Under the pieces are notes generated by a model. The model was not told the DNA's origin, searched no databases, and worked only from the letters and a program-made list of their open reading frames with translations. DNA of 64,000 nt from Bog-473 sp963730785 (GTDB lineage Bacteria > Actinomycetota > Acidimicrobiia > Acidimicrobiales > RAAP-2): assembly GCA_963730785.1 (NCBI GenBank), contig CAVSTF010000010.1:1-64000 (forward strand), given 5' to 3'. The first letter of the stretch is position 1; every line of letters starts with the position of its first letter. The translations under genes and the position numbers were made by a program. Positions 53,377 to 63,057 of the stretch are shown here, one piece after another.

Positions 53377-54804
53377 GTGGAGTCAGTTGATGCCGTGGTC
53401 GTGGGATCAGGCCCAAACGGTCTGGCGGCCGCCATCACCCTGGCCCGAGCGGGACTCCAGGTCGAGGTATTTGAAGGAGCGTCGACGCCCGGTGGGGGCA
53501 CCCGCACTCAAGAGCTGACCTTGCCCGGGTTTCATCACGACGTTTGCTCAGCGGTACATCCGGCCCTGGTGGCATCGCCCTTTTTCAAATCGCTCGACCT
53601 GTCCGCGCTGGGCATCAACATCCTGCAACCCGAAATCGCCTACGCCCATCCACTGGGCCAGGGTCGAGCGGCTGCCCTGTACCGCAGTGTTGATCAGACC
53701 GCTGATGGGTTGGGCGGCGATGCCGACGCCTACCGATCGCTCATGAACCCCCTGGTCGAACACCTGTCGGGCATCGTCGACTATTCGCTCGGTCCGATGC
53801 GATCCATCCCGCGCCATCCGTTCACCTTGGCCCACTTTGCGCTCGTGGGCTCGCCATCGGCGCGTCACGTCACTCGGAGGTTCACCACTGATTCGGCGCG
53901 GGCGTTGGTGGCCGGTGCGGCTGCCCATTCAATGGAGCCGCTGACGGCCCCGTTGACGAGTGCCTTTGGATTGTTGCTGGCCGCCCTCGGGCACGGAGTG
54001 GGATGGCCGGTGGTGGCCGGGGGGAGCGCCGCCATCGGCAATGGACTGGTGGATGAACTCAATCGGCTTGGTGGTCGACTCCAGGTTGGACGGCACATCG
54101 ACCAGTTGGCTGAGCTGCCCTTGTCGCGAGCGGTCCTGCTCGATGTGTCGCCCCGCCAGTTCGTGGAGATGGCTGGTCCTCGGTTGTCCTCACGGCAGAG
54201 TCGGCCGTGGACCCGTTTTCGACCCGGGCCGGGTTCGTGCAAGGTCGACTGGGCTCTCAGCGGACCCGTGCCCTGGAGTGCCGAAGCCTGCCGTCGCACC
54301 ACCACGGTGCACGTGGGTGGCGCGTTCGACGAGGTGGCGCGCAGCGAAGCGGATGTGGCCGCGGGTCGACACTCCGAGCAGCCGTTTGTGCTGGTGGCCC
54401 AACCGTCAGTGCTCGATCCGAACCGAGCTCCCGCTGGCCAGCACACCCTGTGGGGCTATTGCCACGTGCCCAATGGATCGAACGTTGACATGACCGATCG
54501 CATTGAGGCCCAGATCGAGCGCTTCGCTCCAGGTTTCCGTGACTTGATCCTGGCCCGTACAACGCGGACGGCGCTCCAGACAGAAGCGCACAATCCCAAC
54601 TACCTGGGGGGCGACATCAACGGCGGAGCAGCCACGTTGCGGCAGACCATGTTCCGACCGGTGCCTCGTTGGAATCCCTACCGCACACCCGTCGATGGCA
54701 CGTACCTGTGCTCGGCGTCGACGCCGCCCGGCGGTGGCGTGCATGGGATGAGTGGCTACTGGGCGGCCCGCACCGTGCTGCGCGACCGATTCGGTATCCG
54801 CTAA
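53377..54804 (+). CDS. FAD-dependent phytoene-desaturase-like oxidoreductase
   Basis: 475 residues with the amino-terminal dinucleotide motif AVVVGSGPNGLAAAITLARAGLQVEVFEGASTPGGGTRTQELTLPGFHHDVCSAVHP. WPVVAGGSAAIGNGLVDELNRLGGRLQVG is the second typical loop, and the end PPGGGVHGMSGYWAARTVLRDRFG is the FAD-binding GxxG stretch. It belongs to the crtI-like group; in actinobacteria many members have no known substrate. GTG start at 53377. Confidence 0.88.
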   Translation: MESVDAVVVGSGPNGLAAAITLARAGLQVEVFEGASTPGGGTRTQELTLPGFHHDVCSAVHPALVASPFFKSLDLSALGINILQPEIAYAHPLGQGRAAALYRSVDQTADGLGGDADAYRSLMNPLVEHLSGIVDYSLGPMRSIPRHPFTLAHFALVGSPSARHVTRRFTTDSARALVAGAAAHSMEPLTAPLTSAFGLLLAALGHGVGWPVVAGGSAAIGNGLVDELNRLGGRLQVGRHIDQLAELPLSRAVLLDVSPRQFVEMAGPRLSSRQSRPWTRFRPGPGSCKVDWALSGPVPWSAEACRRTTTVHVGGAFDEVARSEADVAAGRHSEQPFVLVAQPSVLDPNRAPAGQHTLWGYCHVPNGSNVDMTDRIEAQIERFAPGFRDLILARTTRTALQTEAHNPNYLGGDINGGAATLRQTMFRPVPRWNPYRTPVDGTYLCSASTPPGGGVHGMSGYWAARTVLRDRFGIR

Positions 54805-54805
54805 G

Positions 54806-55612
54806 TCAAGAAACCGGAGCCGTAAGTGGGCACAGGGTGACCGGGGTAGCCACACCTTTGAGCCGACGGGATTTCATCTTTCCGAGGAGGAGCGGGCGTG
54901 CCTGATTGATGCCGCCAGCTGCCTGGGCCGTAATCATCACCTGACCACCGTTGGCTGTCTCACACACTCGGGCCGCCACGTTCACCACGTGGCCCACTAC
55001 ATCCTGACGGGTGACCGTCGCCTCGCCACAGTGCACGCCGGCCCGAAGGCGCAGCGGCGGCGGTGCCGTGCCGAGGAGCGCCAGGGCGGCCCGGGCGCCA
55101 AAGTCCGGGTTGGGGAAGGTACACAGCAAGCCATCGCCCAAGTGTTTGACGATCTTGCCTTTCCATTGGCGGACAACACCGCCGGCCAACTTGTGATGCT
55201 GGTCGATCAGAGCGATGGCGGCCGTGTCGCCGTTGGAGTCGGTATACGCGGTGAATCCTTCAAGGTCGGTGAAGACAACCGTGATGTCCTGCACGGTGCC
55301 ACCGGGAGCGTCTCGAGATGATGAGAGCAGCTGCACGGCGGAGAGTCCGAGGGTGGAGAGTTTGGACGGACGATTCTCCACCGAGCGTTCGAGGAAGCGT
55401 TGCAAAATGTCGGCCGGAGCACTGCTCGAGACGGGTCCCTGACCCGGGTCGTCCAACCAGGCGCGATCGACCAGCCCAAGTTCGAGCGCGGTCGCTTCGT
55501 CCTCAGGATTGTTGCGGATGAGTTCAGCCGCTTTGCGCGCCGTCACCCGGCGCAGGGCGGCCAATGCGGTGACGCCCGTCTCGCGGGCTAGTCCGCCACG
55601 CTTCTCGGTCAT
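54806..55612 (-). CDS. Class III adenylate/guanylate cyclase
   Basis: 268 residues. The carboxy half is a class III cyclase catalytic domain: ITVVFTDLEGFTAYTDSNGDTAAI (metal-binding Asp), GKIVKHLGDGLLCTFPN, LRAGVHCGEATVTRQDVVGHVVNVAARVCETANGGQVMIT (transition-state Asn and Arg). The amino half (VTARKAAELIRNNPEDEATALELGLVD) is a helical sensor-like region. It converges with the FAD gene with a one-base gap. Synthesises cAMP or cGMP. Confidence 0.88.
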   Translation of the reverse strand: MTEKRGGLARETGVTALAALRRVTARKAAELIRNNPEDEATALELGLVDRAWLDDPGQGPVSSSAPADILQRFLERSVENRPSKLSTLGLSAVQLLSSSRDAPGGTVQDITVVFTDLEGFTAYTDSNGDTAAIALIDQHHKLAGGVVRQWKGKIVKHLGDGLLCTFPNPDFGARAALALLGTAPPPLRLRAGVHCGEATVTRQDVVGHVVNVAARVCETANGGQVMITAQAAGGINQARPLLLGKMKSRRLKGVATPVTLCPLTAPVS

Positions 55613-55787
55613 GGAGCCAACCTATCCGCCTCCTCCAGCCCTGAGCGTGTGAGAGGGAAAAGACATGGTGGAACCTGCATTTGAGGGATGGGTCCAGTGT
55701 TTCCACCGAGCTATGGTCGCCATGCTCGCCCTTCTGCCGAGGGCTTCGTCGGACAGCTTGAGCGATGTCCACTCTTTGGGGAAGGGC

Positions 55788-57149
55788 ATGTTCATGGGTC
55801 GACACACGGCGGCAAGGGCATTTCGGTCGGCGGTCCTGCTGATGTCGGTGACGCTTGCGACCATCTCCGGCCTAGTGGTTCCGGTGCCCTTGGCCATGGC
55901 CGGTGCGGCCACGACGACGGTACCCAGTTCGCCGGTGGGCACTCAACTGGCTTGGTTGCTTTCCATCAGGCAACTTCCACTCAGTACGGCTGTAGTGACG
56001 ATGCATTTCGATCCAATGTTTCTGACCGAGGCATCACCGGCCCAGTTGAACGCCGGCCTGGCTTCGCTCGGTGGTGGAACGCCGCAGCTTCTCGGACTTT
56101 CCGACGTAGCCGCCACCTCACTCCATGCCGTCGTTGCCTTCGGGGCGGGCCGCTGGAATGTCTCGCTGAGTGTCGACGCCGCTGGATTGATTGCGTCCTT
56201 GGTGTTCTCGCCCGGAGATGTCGTGCCGTCGTCGTGGGCGGAGGTGGACAGTCAACTGCACTCAGTGGCCCCGGTAACTGGATTTCTGGCGGCCAAAGTA
56301 AACGCCAACGGTACGTGCACCTCGGTGCATGCGGTGAAGCCCACTACGGCGCGACCGCTCGGATCGTTGTTCAAGCTCTACATACTTGGTGCGCTGGCCA
56401 ACGCGGTGCGGCAGCACAAAATCAGCTGGAATCAGAAAGTCACTATCACGGCTGCCATCAAGACGAGTGGCGCCGGAACGCTGCAGAATGTGCCGGACGG
56501 GACGCAAATGACCGTGCGGCAAGTGGCGATCACCACCATTTCGGAGAGCGATAACACTGGGGCCGACCTCCTCCTCCAACTGGTTGGCCGGGCGGCGGTG
56601 CAAGCCCAGGTGCGTAAGTGGGTGGCCAAATCCTCGCTCGACATCCCATTTCTGACCGCCAAGGAGCTGTTTGCACTGCACTACTCCAACTTTCCGAACC
56701 TGGCGGAGCACTATCTCTCACTGAGCCCAGCGAGGCGGGCTTCGTATCTGACGTCGACCATCGATGCGGTGTCCGCCAGTTCAGAAGTGGCAGTCAGCTC
56801 ACCGCGTGACATCGATACGATCGAGTGGTTCGCCTCACCGAATGATCTCTGTAGGACCTTCTCGGGATTGGCCTCGTTGGAGACTGCTCCCAACCTCGGT
56901 CCACTCAATACGATCCTTTCGACCAATAGCGGTGGGATCGACCTCAGCCCCACGACGTGGCCGAGAATTTGGTTCAAGGGCGGATCGGAGCCTGGTGTAC
57001 TCACCCTGGGGTACTTGGCCCGAGACAACAAAGGCCAGACCTACGTGGTGATCGCCCTCACGGAGAACCCGGCCACCGCGCTGAGTCAACAGAGCACCTT
57101 GCAGCTGTTGGCCGTCGTGCAGGGCGCGTTCGGACTACTGCACCGCTGA
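55788..57149 (+). CDS. Secreted class A beta-lactamase-like serine hydrolase
   Basis: 453 residues from ATG 55788, which follows GGGGAAGGG; signal peptide FRSAVLLMSVTLATISGLVV. An amino domain with Ile/Val-rich repeats precedes the beta-lactamase fold: SxxK in RPLGSLFKLYILGALA, SDN in TISESDNTGADLLL, and KGG in RIWFKGGSEPGVLTLGYLAR (K-T/S-G equivalent). The omega-loop Glu is not recognisable, so it may be a DD-peptidase or esterase rather than an antibiotic-hydrolysing enzyme. Its end overlaps the convergent ABC-F by 15 bases. Confidence 0.85.
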   Translation: MFMGRHTAARAFRSAVLLMSVTLATISGLVVPVPLAMAGAATTTVPSSPVGTQLAWLLSIRQLPLSTAVVTMHFDPMFLTEASPAQLNAGLASLGGGTPQLLGLSDVAATSLHAVVAFGAGRWNVSLSVDAAGLIASLVFSPGDVVPSSWAEVDSQLHSVAPVTGFLAAKVNANGTCTSVHAVKPTTARPLGSLFKLYILGALANAVRQHKISWNQKVTITAAIKTSGAGTLQNVPDGTQMTVRQVAITTISESDNTGADLLLQLVGRAAVQAQVRKWVAKSSLDIPFLTAKELFALHYSNFPNLAEHYLSLSPARRASYLTSTIDAVSASSEVAVSSPRDIDTIEWFASPNDLCRTFSGLASLETAPNLGPLNTILSTNSGGIDLSPTTWPRIWFKGGSEPGVLTLGYLARDNKGQTYVVIALTENPATALSQQSTLQLLAVVQGAFGLLHR

Positions 57150-58793
57150 GAACGACCTGGCCTCGACGGTGCGGGTGACCTGCACCGTCTCAAGCATTCG
57201 GCGGTCGTGTGAGACCAGCAGCAGCGTGCCGTCGAATCCTTGTAGGGCCGATTCCAGTTGCTCAATAGCCGGCAGGTCCAAGTGGTTGGTCGGCTCATCG
57301 AGGACGAGAAAGTTGACGCCCTTGGCGGCGAAGGCCGCCAGTTCAGCTCGCGTGCGTTCGCCGGGGGAGAGCGAGAGGGGAGGGCGGACGGCCGCTTCGG
57401 CCCCCAAGCCGAACTTGGCCAACAGGGATCGGGCCTCGGACATGGGCAGGCCGGTGGCCTCAATGAGGCTGTCGACCACGGTGCCGGCCGTACCCACGGC
57501 TCGACGGTCCTGGCCCAACTCGCCGATGACCACGCTCGGTCCCAACCAGCTCGTGCCGGCGGTCAGCGGGAGGCGGCCAAGCAGCGCTTCGACCAGCGTT
57601 GTCTTGCCTGATCCGTTCGGACCGACCAGCGCCACCCGTTCGGCCCATCCGATTTCCAGGTCGATCGGGCCGGCGTGGAACTCGCCCCGATCAATGACGG
57701 CGCCATTGAGTTTGGCCACCACGGCGCCCGACCGGGGAGCCTGGGCGATGCTGAACTTGAGGTCCCAGCCTTCCCAAGGTTTCTCAACCACCTCCATGGC
57801 CTCCATGGCTCGCTCGGTGCGCCGGGCTCGGGAGGCGAGCTTCTCGGTCTTGTTGATGCGGAAGTCGCGCTGCGCTTTGTCGTTGTCACGGGGCGACTTG
57901 GATTCCTTGGCCACACCGGAGGTGGCCCACTGGCGTTCACGTTGGGCCCGTTGGGTCAGCGTGCGTTTCTGCGCTTCGTAATGGGCGAACTCCTCGGCCG
58001 CGTGGTCGCGTGCCGCCGCTCGCTCGGCCAGGTAACCGGACCAGCCGCCACCGAAGAGCTCAGCGGTGTGGTGCTGCTCGTGCAGTTCCAGCACGTCGGT
58101 CACGGCGCGGTCGAGGAAGGCGCGATCGTGCGAGACGATGACCATGCCGCCCCGTCGCCCGGCCACAATCGATTCCAACCGGTCCAGGCCATCGAAGTCG
58201 AGGTCGTTGGTCGGCTCGTCCAACAAGGTCAGATCGAAGCGCGAGAGCATGAGCGCGGCGAGCGCCACCTTGGACTCTTGCCCACCCGACAGCGTGGCCA
58301 CCTCTTGCTCGAGCAGTGTTTCGGGAAGGCCCAGGTCGTTCAACGTGGTGACGAGGCGGGCTTCGAAGTCACCGGCCGAGAGTGATTCGTAACGGGCCAG
58401 GGCCAGCGCGTACCGGTCGTCGGCATCCGGATGGCCGGATCCGAGTTCGATGGCGGCCTCGGTCAGTGCGGTCTCGGCCGCAGCCACGCCCGTGCGACGG
58501 GTGAGCGCCGCTCGCACTGATTCGTCGGTCTGGACGGCGTTTTCCTGAGCCAAGTACCCGACGGTCGCCATGGGCGGATCGACCCGGACGGATCCATCGG
58601 TAGGTGCGAGCAGTCCGGCCAGGACCTGCAGCAGGGTGGACTTGCCGACGCCATTAGGCCCGACCACGCCCAGGCAGGTGCCGGGCCCGATGGTCAGCGA
58701 GACGTCGTGGAGCACGGTGCGGCCACCGCGTTCAAAACTGAGATTGCGGGCGACCAGGGTCGCCACGGACGAGCGAGATGCAGAAGGGGGCAT
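57135..58793 (-). CDS. ABC-F family ATPase, paralog A
   Basis: 552 residues with two nucleotide-binding domains and no membrane helices. First: Walker A GVVGPNGVGKSTLLQVLAG, signature LSGGQESKVALAALML and Walker B LTLLDEPTNDLDFDGL. The linker is charged (AEEFAHYEAQKRTLTQRAQRERQWATSGVAKESKSPRDNDK), as in the P-site tRNA interaction motif of ABC-F. Second: Walker A VGPNGSGKTTLVEALLG, with the signature changed to LSPGERTRAELAAFAAKG, and LVLDEPTNHLDLPA. Members protect or rescue ribosomes. The resistance-type group is possible. Confidence 0.9.
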   Translation of the reverse strand: MPPSASRSSVATLVARNLSFERGGRTVLHDVSLTIGPGTCLGVVGPNGVGKSTLLQVLAGLLAPTDGSVRVDPPMATVGYLAQENAVQTDESVRAALTRRTGVAAAETALTEAAIELGSGHPDADDRYALALARYESLSAGDFEARLVTTLNDLGLPETLLEQEVATLSGGQESKVALAALMLSRFDLTLLDEPTNDLDFDGLDRLESIVAGRRGGMVIVSHDRAFLDRAVTDVLELHEQHHTAELFGGGWSGYLAERAAARDHAAEEFAHYEAQKRTLTQRAQRERQWATSGVAKESKSPRDNDKAQRDFRINKTEKLASRARRTERAMEAMEVVEKPWEGWDLKFSIAQAPRSGAVVAKLNGAVIDRGEFHAGPIDLEIGWAERVALVGPNGSGKTTLVEALLGRLPLTAGTSWLGPSVVIGELGQDRRAVGTAGTVVDSLIEATGLPMSEARSLLAKFGLGAEAAVRPPLSLSPGERTRAELAAFAAKGVNFLVLDEPTNHLDLPAIEQLESALQGFDGTLLLVSHDRRMLETVQVTRTVEARSFSAVQ

Positions 58794-58902
58794 GTGAGTT
58801 CTCCGGAACCAAGAGTCAACGAATAAGAAACGGACGCTGGGTTGCTTCGGAATTACTCCACGTGTTCATGGTACTCAGGACGGCCAGTACCCTCAAGGCC
58901 TC

Positions 58903-60639
58903 GTGTCCGTGCTCGCCGATCTGCAACAGGTAGGAGTACGTCGAGTCGATCGCGTGCTCTTCGAGGGCCTGTCCCTGTTGGTGTCCGACGGTGATCGGGT
59001 CGGCGTCGTGGGCGCCAATGGGGCCGGGAAGTCGACCCTGTTGCGCCTGGTGGCCGGGGTCGAGAAGCCAGAATCGGGTCAAGTACTGCGCGGTCGAGGC
59101 TCACGAGTGGGTTTCTTGGAGCAGGTGCCCGTCCTGCCACCCGGCACTGTGTTGCATGCGGTGGGGTCGGGCTGGGAAGCCGAGGCCTCGTTGGATCGCT
59201 TGGGCATGGGTGCTTCCATGTCGGCGGACGTTGGATCACTCTCCGGTGGGCAGGCCAAGCGTGTGGCCTTGGCCCGGGTCTTGGCCCAGCCGGCTGAGCT
59301 GCTGGTGCTCGATGAGCCGACCAACCACCTCGACCTCGGCGCGGTGGATTGGTTGGAGCAACGGCTGCGGGCCTTCCGGGGCGGTTTGGTGGTGGTGACC
59401 CATGACCGCCATCTATTGGATCGACTGACGACCAAGATCCTCGAGCTCGACCGGGGTGGGGCGTATGTCCACGAGGGAGGCTACGAGGCGTATCTCGGGG
59501 CGCGGGCCGATCGTGAAGAGCAGGCCGCCTCGGCGGAACAGACCCGGCGCAACCTGGCCCGGACGGAGTTGGCCTGGCTGCGCCGGGGGGCCAAGGCTCG
59601 ATCGCGTAAACCGCAGGCTCGCATCGACGCGGCCAAGAAGCTGATTGAGGGTCGAGCCCTCGAAGCTCGGGGATCGGCCGAGATCGTCCGCGAGGGGGAT
59701 GGACCGCGACTGGGCGACAAGGTCATCGACTGCGTCGGTGTCGGATTCCGTTACCCGGGCGGCTCGGATGACGTGCTGCGAAATGTTGATCTGGTGCTCG
59801 ATAGGCGGGAGCGCCTGGGCATCGTGGGCGCCAACGGCACCGGGAAGTCGACCCTGTTGGATCTGATGGCCGGGCGATTGCAGCCCACAGCGGGCGTGGT
59901 GGAAGTGGGCTCGACGGTCCGGGTCGGCTACTACGACCAGCAGGGAGAAACGCTCGATCTGAACGCCCGGGTCCAGGACCTGGTGGCCGGTCCGGGTCGC
60001 TCGGCCGGGTCGCTGGCCGACATCGCACTGATGAAGCGCTTCCTCTTTACCGGTGAGCTGCCGTTCTCGCGGGCCGGCACCCTGTCGGGTGGCGAGCGGC
60101 GCCGACTGCAGTTGTTGTTGGTTCTGGCCCGCCAGCCCAACGTCTTGTTCCTCGACGAACCGACTAACGACCTGGACCTGGACACGCTGCGCATCTTGGA
60201 AGATTTTCTCGATGATTGGCCGGGAGCCCTGGTGGTAGTCAGCCACGACCGGACGTTCCTGGACCGCACGGTCGAGCACATCGTGGCCGTCGGTCCGGAG
60301 GGATCGGTGGCCGAGGTGCCCGGCGGGGTCGAGGGCTGGATCGCCCGGTTGGGCCAGATAGAGGAGATCAAAGAGGTCAAGGTCCGGCCCCCGAAGCCGA
60401 GTCGGGTGGAAGCCGGCGGGGCACCCCTGAATCGCTTGATCCGGGAGGCGGAGAAGGCCATGGTCAAGCTGCAGAAGCAGCGGGACAAGATTGCGGCCAC
60501 CCTGAGCGACGAGGCACCGGCCAACGATCACAAGCGCATGCGGGAATTAGGGGCCGAACTGGCCGCCGCGCAGGCCGCCCTCAACACGGCCGAAGAGGAG
60601 TGGTTGAACCTGGCCGAGGAGTCGGAATTGGGTCAGTAG
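58903..60639 (+). CDS. ABC-F family ATPase, Uup-like
   Basis: 578 residues. Walker A GVVGANGAGKSTLLRLVAG and signature SLSGGQAKRVALARVLAQP in domain 1; VDRRERLGIVGANGTGKSTLLDLMAG-like loop and TLSGGERRRLQLLLVLARQPNVLFLDEPTNDLDLDTL in domain 2. The linker has RRNLARTELAWLRRGAKARSRKPQARIDAAKKLIE, and a carboxy coiled coil (LIREAEKAMVKLQKQRDKIAATL...ALNTAEEEWLNLAEES) marks it as Uup-like. GTG start 58903. Divergent from paralog A by 109 bp. Uup proteins act in ribosome biogenesis and branch-migration control. Confidence 0.9.
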   Translation: MSVLADLQQVGVRRVDRVLFEGLSLLVSDGDRVGVVGANGAGKSTLLRLVAGVEKPESGQVLRGRGSRVGFLEQVPVLPPGTVLHAVGSGWEAEASLDRLGMGASMSADVGSLSGGQAKRVALARVLAQPAELLVLDEPTNHLDLGAVDWLEQRLRAFRGGLVVVTHDRHLLDRLTTKILELDRGGAYVHEGGYEAYLGARADREEQAASAEQTRRNLARTELAWLRRGAKARSRKPQARIDAAKKLIEGRALEARGSAEIVREGDGPRLGDKVIDCVGVGFRYPGGSDDVLRNVDLVLDRRERLGIVGANGTGKSTLLDLMAGRLQPTAGVVEVGSTVRVGYYDQQGETLDLNARVQDLVAGPGRSAGSLADIALMKRFLFTGELPFSRAGTLSGGERRRLQLLLVLARQPNVLFLDEPTNDLDLDTLRILEDFLDDWPGALVVVSHDRTFLDRTVEHIVAVGPEGSVAEVPGGVEGWIARLGQIEEIKEVKVRPPKPSRVEAGGAPLNRLIREAEKAMVKLQKQRDKIAATLSDEAPANDHKRMRELGAELAAAQAALNTAEEEWLNLAEESELGQ

Positions 60640-60695
60640 GACCGACCGTCCTAATCTCACCCCTGCACACCGAGCACAAAGGGGGGTATGGGATC

Positions 60696-61751
60696 ATGCC
60701 GATCGCCATTACCGACGACCATCAGGAATTAGCAGCCTCGGTTCGAGGCGTGCTGACATCGCACAAGACTTTGGCCGCCGCTCGCGCCCTGCTGGAGGCC
60801 GAGGAAGAGCCCCGTCCTTCTTATTGGGGCGAAATGGCCGAGCTGGGCTGGCTGGGCATTCACTTGCCGGAGGAGTTCGGTGGGTCGGGGGCCGGCATCT
60901 TGGAGCTGACGGTCGTCCTGGACGAGCTGGGTCGCCAGGTGGCGCCCGGTCCCTTCCTGCCCACGGTCCTGGCCTCGGCGATCATCGCCGCCTCGGGGTC
61001 CGAAGCGCAGAAGGCTCAGTGGTTGCCGGGGTTGGCCGATGGGTCGGTCACGGGTGCCTTTGGCCTTGGTTGGCCTGGGCTCAGTTTGTCGGGCGGGTCG
61101 TTGAGCGGGGCGGCCGGGACCGTGCTGGGGGGCGCGGCGGCCGACCTGTTGTTGCTACGGGTGGGCGATGATGTGGTGGTGGTTCCGGCGGAAGCGTCGG
61201 GACTGACGCTGACCGGGTCGGACAATCTCGACCAGACCCGGCGTTCGGTCTCGGTCACGGCTTCTGGTGTGGCCGTGGGGGCCGAGAACGTACTGGCCGG
61301 AGCCGGGCGTCGGGCCTTGGCGCTGGCCCGGACATTGGCGGCGGCCGAAGCAGTGGGTGGCATGGCGGCCTGCACGGACTACGCCGTCGACTACGCCAAG
61401 CAGCGCGTGCAATTCGGTAGGACGATCGGGACGTTCCAGGCCATCAAGCATCACTGCGCCAACTTGTTGGTGGCGGCGGAACTGGCCACCGCGGCCGTGT
61501 ACGACGCCGCGCGGGCCTCTGAGTCTGACGAGGTGGACGAGTTCGTGTTGACGGCGGCCATGGCGGCCGTGTTGACCTTCGCCCCGGCCGTGCATTCGGC
61601 GCAGATGAACATTCAGGTGCACGGCGGGATCGGCTTCACCTGGGAGCACGATGCGCACCTGTACCTGCGTCGGGCCATGGTGCTCAACGCGCTGGTGGGC
61701 TCGCCCCGGGACGGCGAGGACGTGTGCGCGGTGGCCGGCAGTCGGGCGTGA
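60696..61751 (+). CDS. Acyl-CoA dehydrogenase, small subunit type
   Basis: 351 residues from ATG 60696 with AAAGGGGGG six bases before it. Amino-terminal helical domain (ELAASVRGVLTSHKTLAAARALLEAEEEPRPSYWGEMAELGWLGIHLPEEFGGSGAG), middle beta domain shortened, and FAD-binding end VQFGRTIGTFQAIKHHCANLLV and QVHGGIGFTWEHDAHLYLRRAM. The catalytic Glu of standard enzymes is not visible at the usual place, as in the FadE alpha2beta2 type in which two different subunits form the active site. Its end overlaps the next ACAD by four bases (GTGA). Confidence 0.9.
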   Translation: MPIAITDDHQELAASVRGVLTSHKTLAAARALLEAEEEPRPSYWGEMAELGWLGIHLPEEFGGSGAGILELTVVLDELGRQVAPGPFLPTVLASAIIAASGSEAQKAQWLPGLADGSVTGAFGLGWPGLSLSGGSLSGAAGTVLGGAAADLLLLRVGDDVVVVPAEASGLTLTGSDNLDQTRRSVSVTASGVAVGAENVLAGAGRRALALARTLAAAEAVGGMAACTDYAVDYAKQRVQFGRTIGTFQAIKHHCANLLVAAELATAAVYDAARASESDEVDEFVLTAAMAAVLTFAPAVHSAQMNIQVHGGIGFTWEHDAHLYLRRAMVLNALVGSPRDGEDVCAVAGSRA

Positions 61752-62869
61752 CTCGGGAGGTGTCGCTGGACCTGCCGGCCGAGGCGGATGCCATCCGGGC
61801 GGAGATCGCGGGCCGAGGCGGAGCGGTTGGCGAGCGCTGATCGGGTGACGAGCAGCGTCGGGCGCTGATCGATTCGGGGCTGATGGTGCCGCACTGGCCC
61901 CGTCCCTGGGGTCGCGAGTCCGGTGCGGTTGAGCAGATCGTCATTGACGAGGAGCTCAAGCGGGCCGGCGTGAAGGTGCCCGGGATGGGCATCACCGGCT
62001 GGAACATCATGACGGTGAACCAGTACGCCACCCCGGACCAGGTCGACCGCTGGGTGCTCAAGACCCTGATGGGGGAGTACGTCTGGTGCCAGCTGTTCTC
62101 CGAGCCCGAAGCCGGGTCGGACGCGGCGGCGGTCAAGACCCGGGGCGTGCGGGTCGACGGGGGCTGGGTGGTCAACGGCCAGAAGGTCTGGACCTCGGGG
62201 GCGCAGTACTGCCACCTCGGCCTGGCCACGGTGCGCACCAACCCCGATGCGGCCAAGCACGCCGGCATCACCACCATGGTGATCGACATGCACGCGCCGG
62301 GCGTCGAGGTACGTCCGCTGCGCCAGATCACCGGCAATTCGGACTTCAACGAGGTCTTCTTCACCGACGTGTTCGTGCCCGACGATGACGTGGTGGGCGT
62401 GGTCGATGACGGCTGGACGGTGGCTCGTTCGACGTTGGGGAACGAGCGGGTCTCCATCGGTGGCGGGGCCGGCGGCATCTTCCCGAGCATGGACCTGTTC
62501 GCCCTGCTGAAGCAGCACGGTGAGCGGTTGCCGAATGCGGCGGAGCGCATCGGAGCCCTGCTGGCCGAGGACCACGCACTGAAGGTCTTGAATTTGCGAC
62601 GGGCTCAGCGGGCCGTGGTGGGTGGCGGTCCGGGGCCCGAGGGGAACGTGACCAAGCTGGTGCTGGCCGAGCACGGGCACGAGCAGGCAGCACTGCAATC
62701 GGACCTGGTGGGTCCTGAGCTGGCGTTTTTGAACGGCGACGGCGCCTTTGCCGGTTTCTCACAGCTGGCTACCCGGGCCATGTCGATCGCCGGGGGTACT
62801 TCGGAGATCACCCGGAACCAAATTGCCGAGCGGATTCTCGGCCTCCCTCGGGACCCGCTCAACAAGTAA
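61748..62869 (+). CDS. Acyl-CoA dehydrogenase, large subunit type, frameshifted at start
   Basis: About 372 residues. The GTG at 61748 overlaps the upstream stop; VTREVSLDLPAEADAIRAEIA then breaks near 61815 and 61842 before RRALIDSGLMVPHWPRPWGRESGAVEQIVIDEELKRAG. FAD/substrate core: WCQLFSEPEAGSDAAAVKTRGVRVDGGWVVNGQKVWTSGAQYCHLGLATVRTNPDA, then FNEVFFTDVFVPDDDVVGVVDDGW and MSIAGGTSEITRNQIAERILGLPRDP. Together the two ACAD genes resemble the heteromeric steroid/branched-chain FadE enzymes in mycobacteria. Confidence 0.9.
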
Positions 62870-63057
62870 TTGCAGGTAGAGGGTAGTTTTAGCGGCTGAC
62901 CTGGACTGGAGTGCGGGCTCTCTGGGGGCCGATTGTGCTTTGATGCTGAACGAACGACCGCCAGAAACGGTGGTGTGGGACGTTCTCTATGGCGGGTAGA
63001 GGGTGGGGTTCCGATTTTGGGGCCCATCCCCGTCCCAATACCGACTCTGGAGGATTG

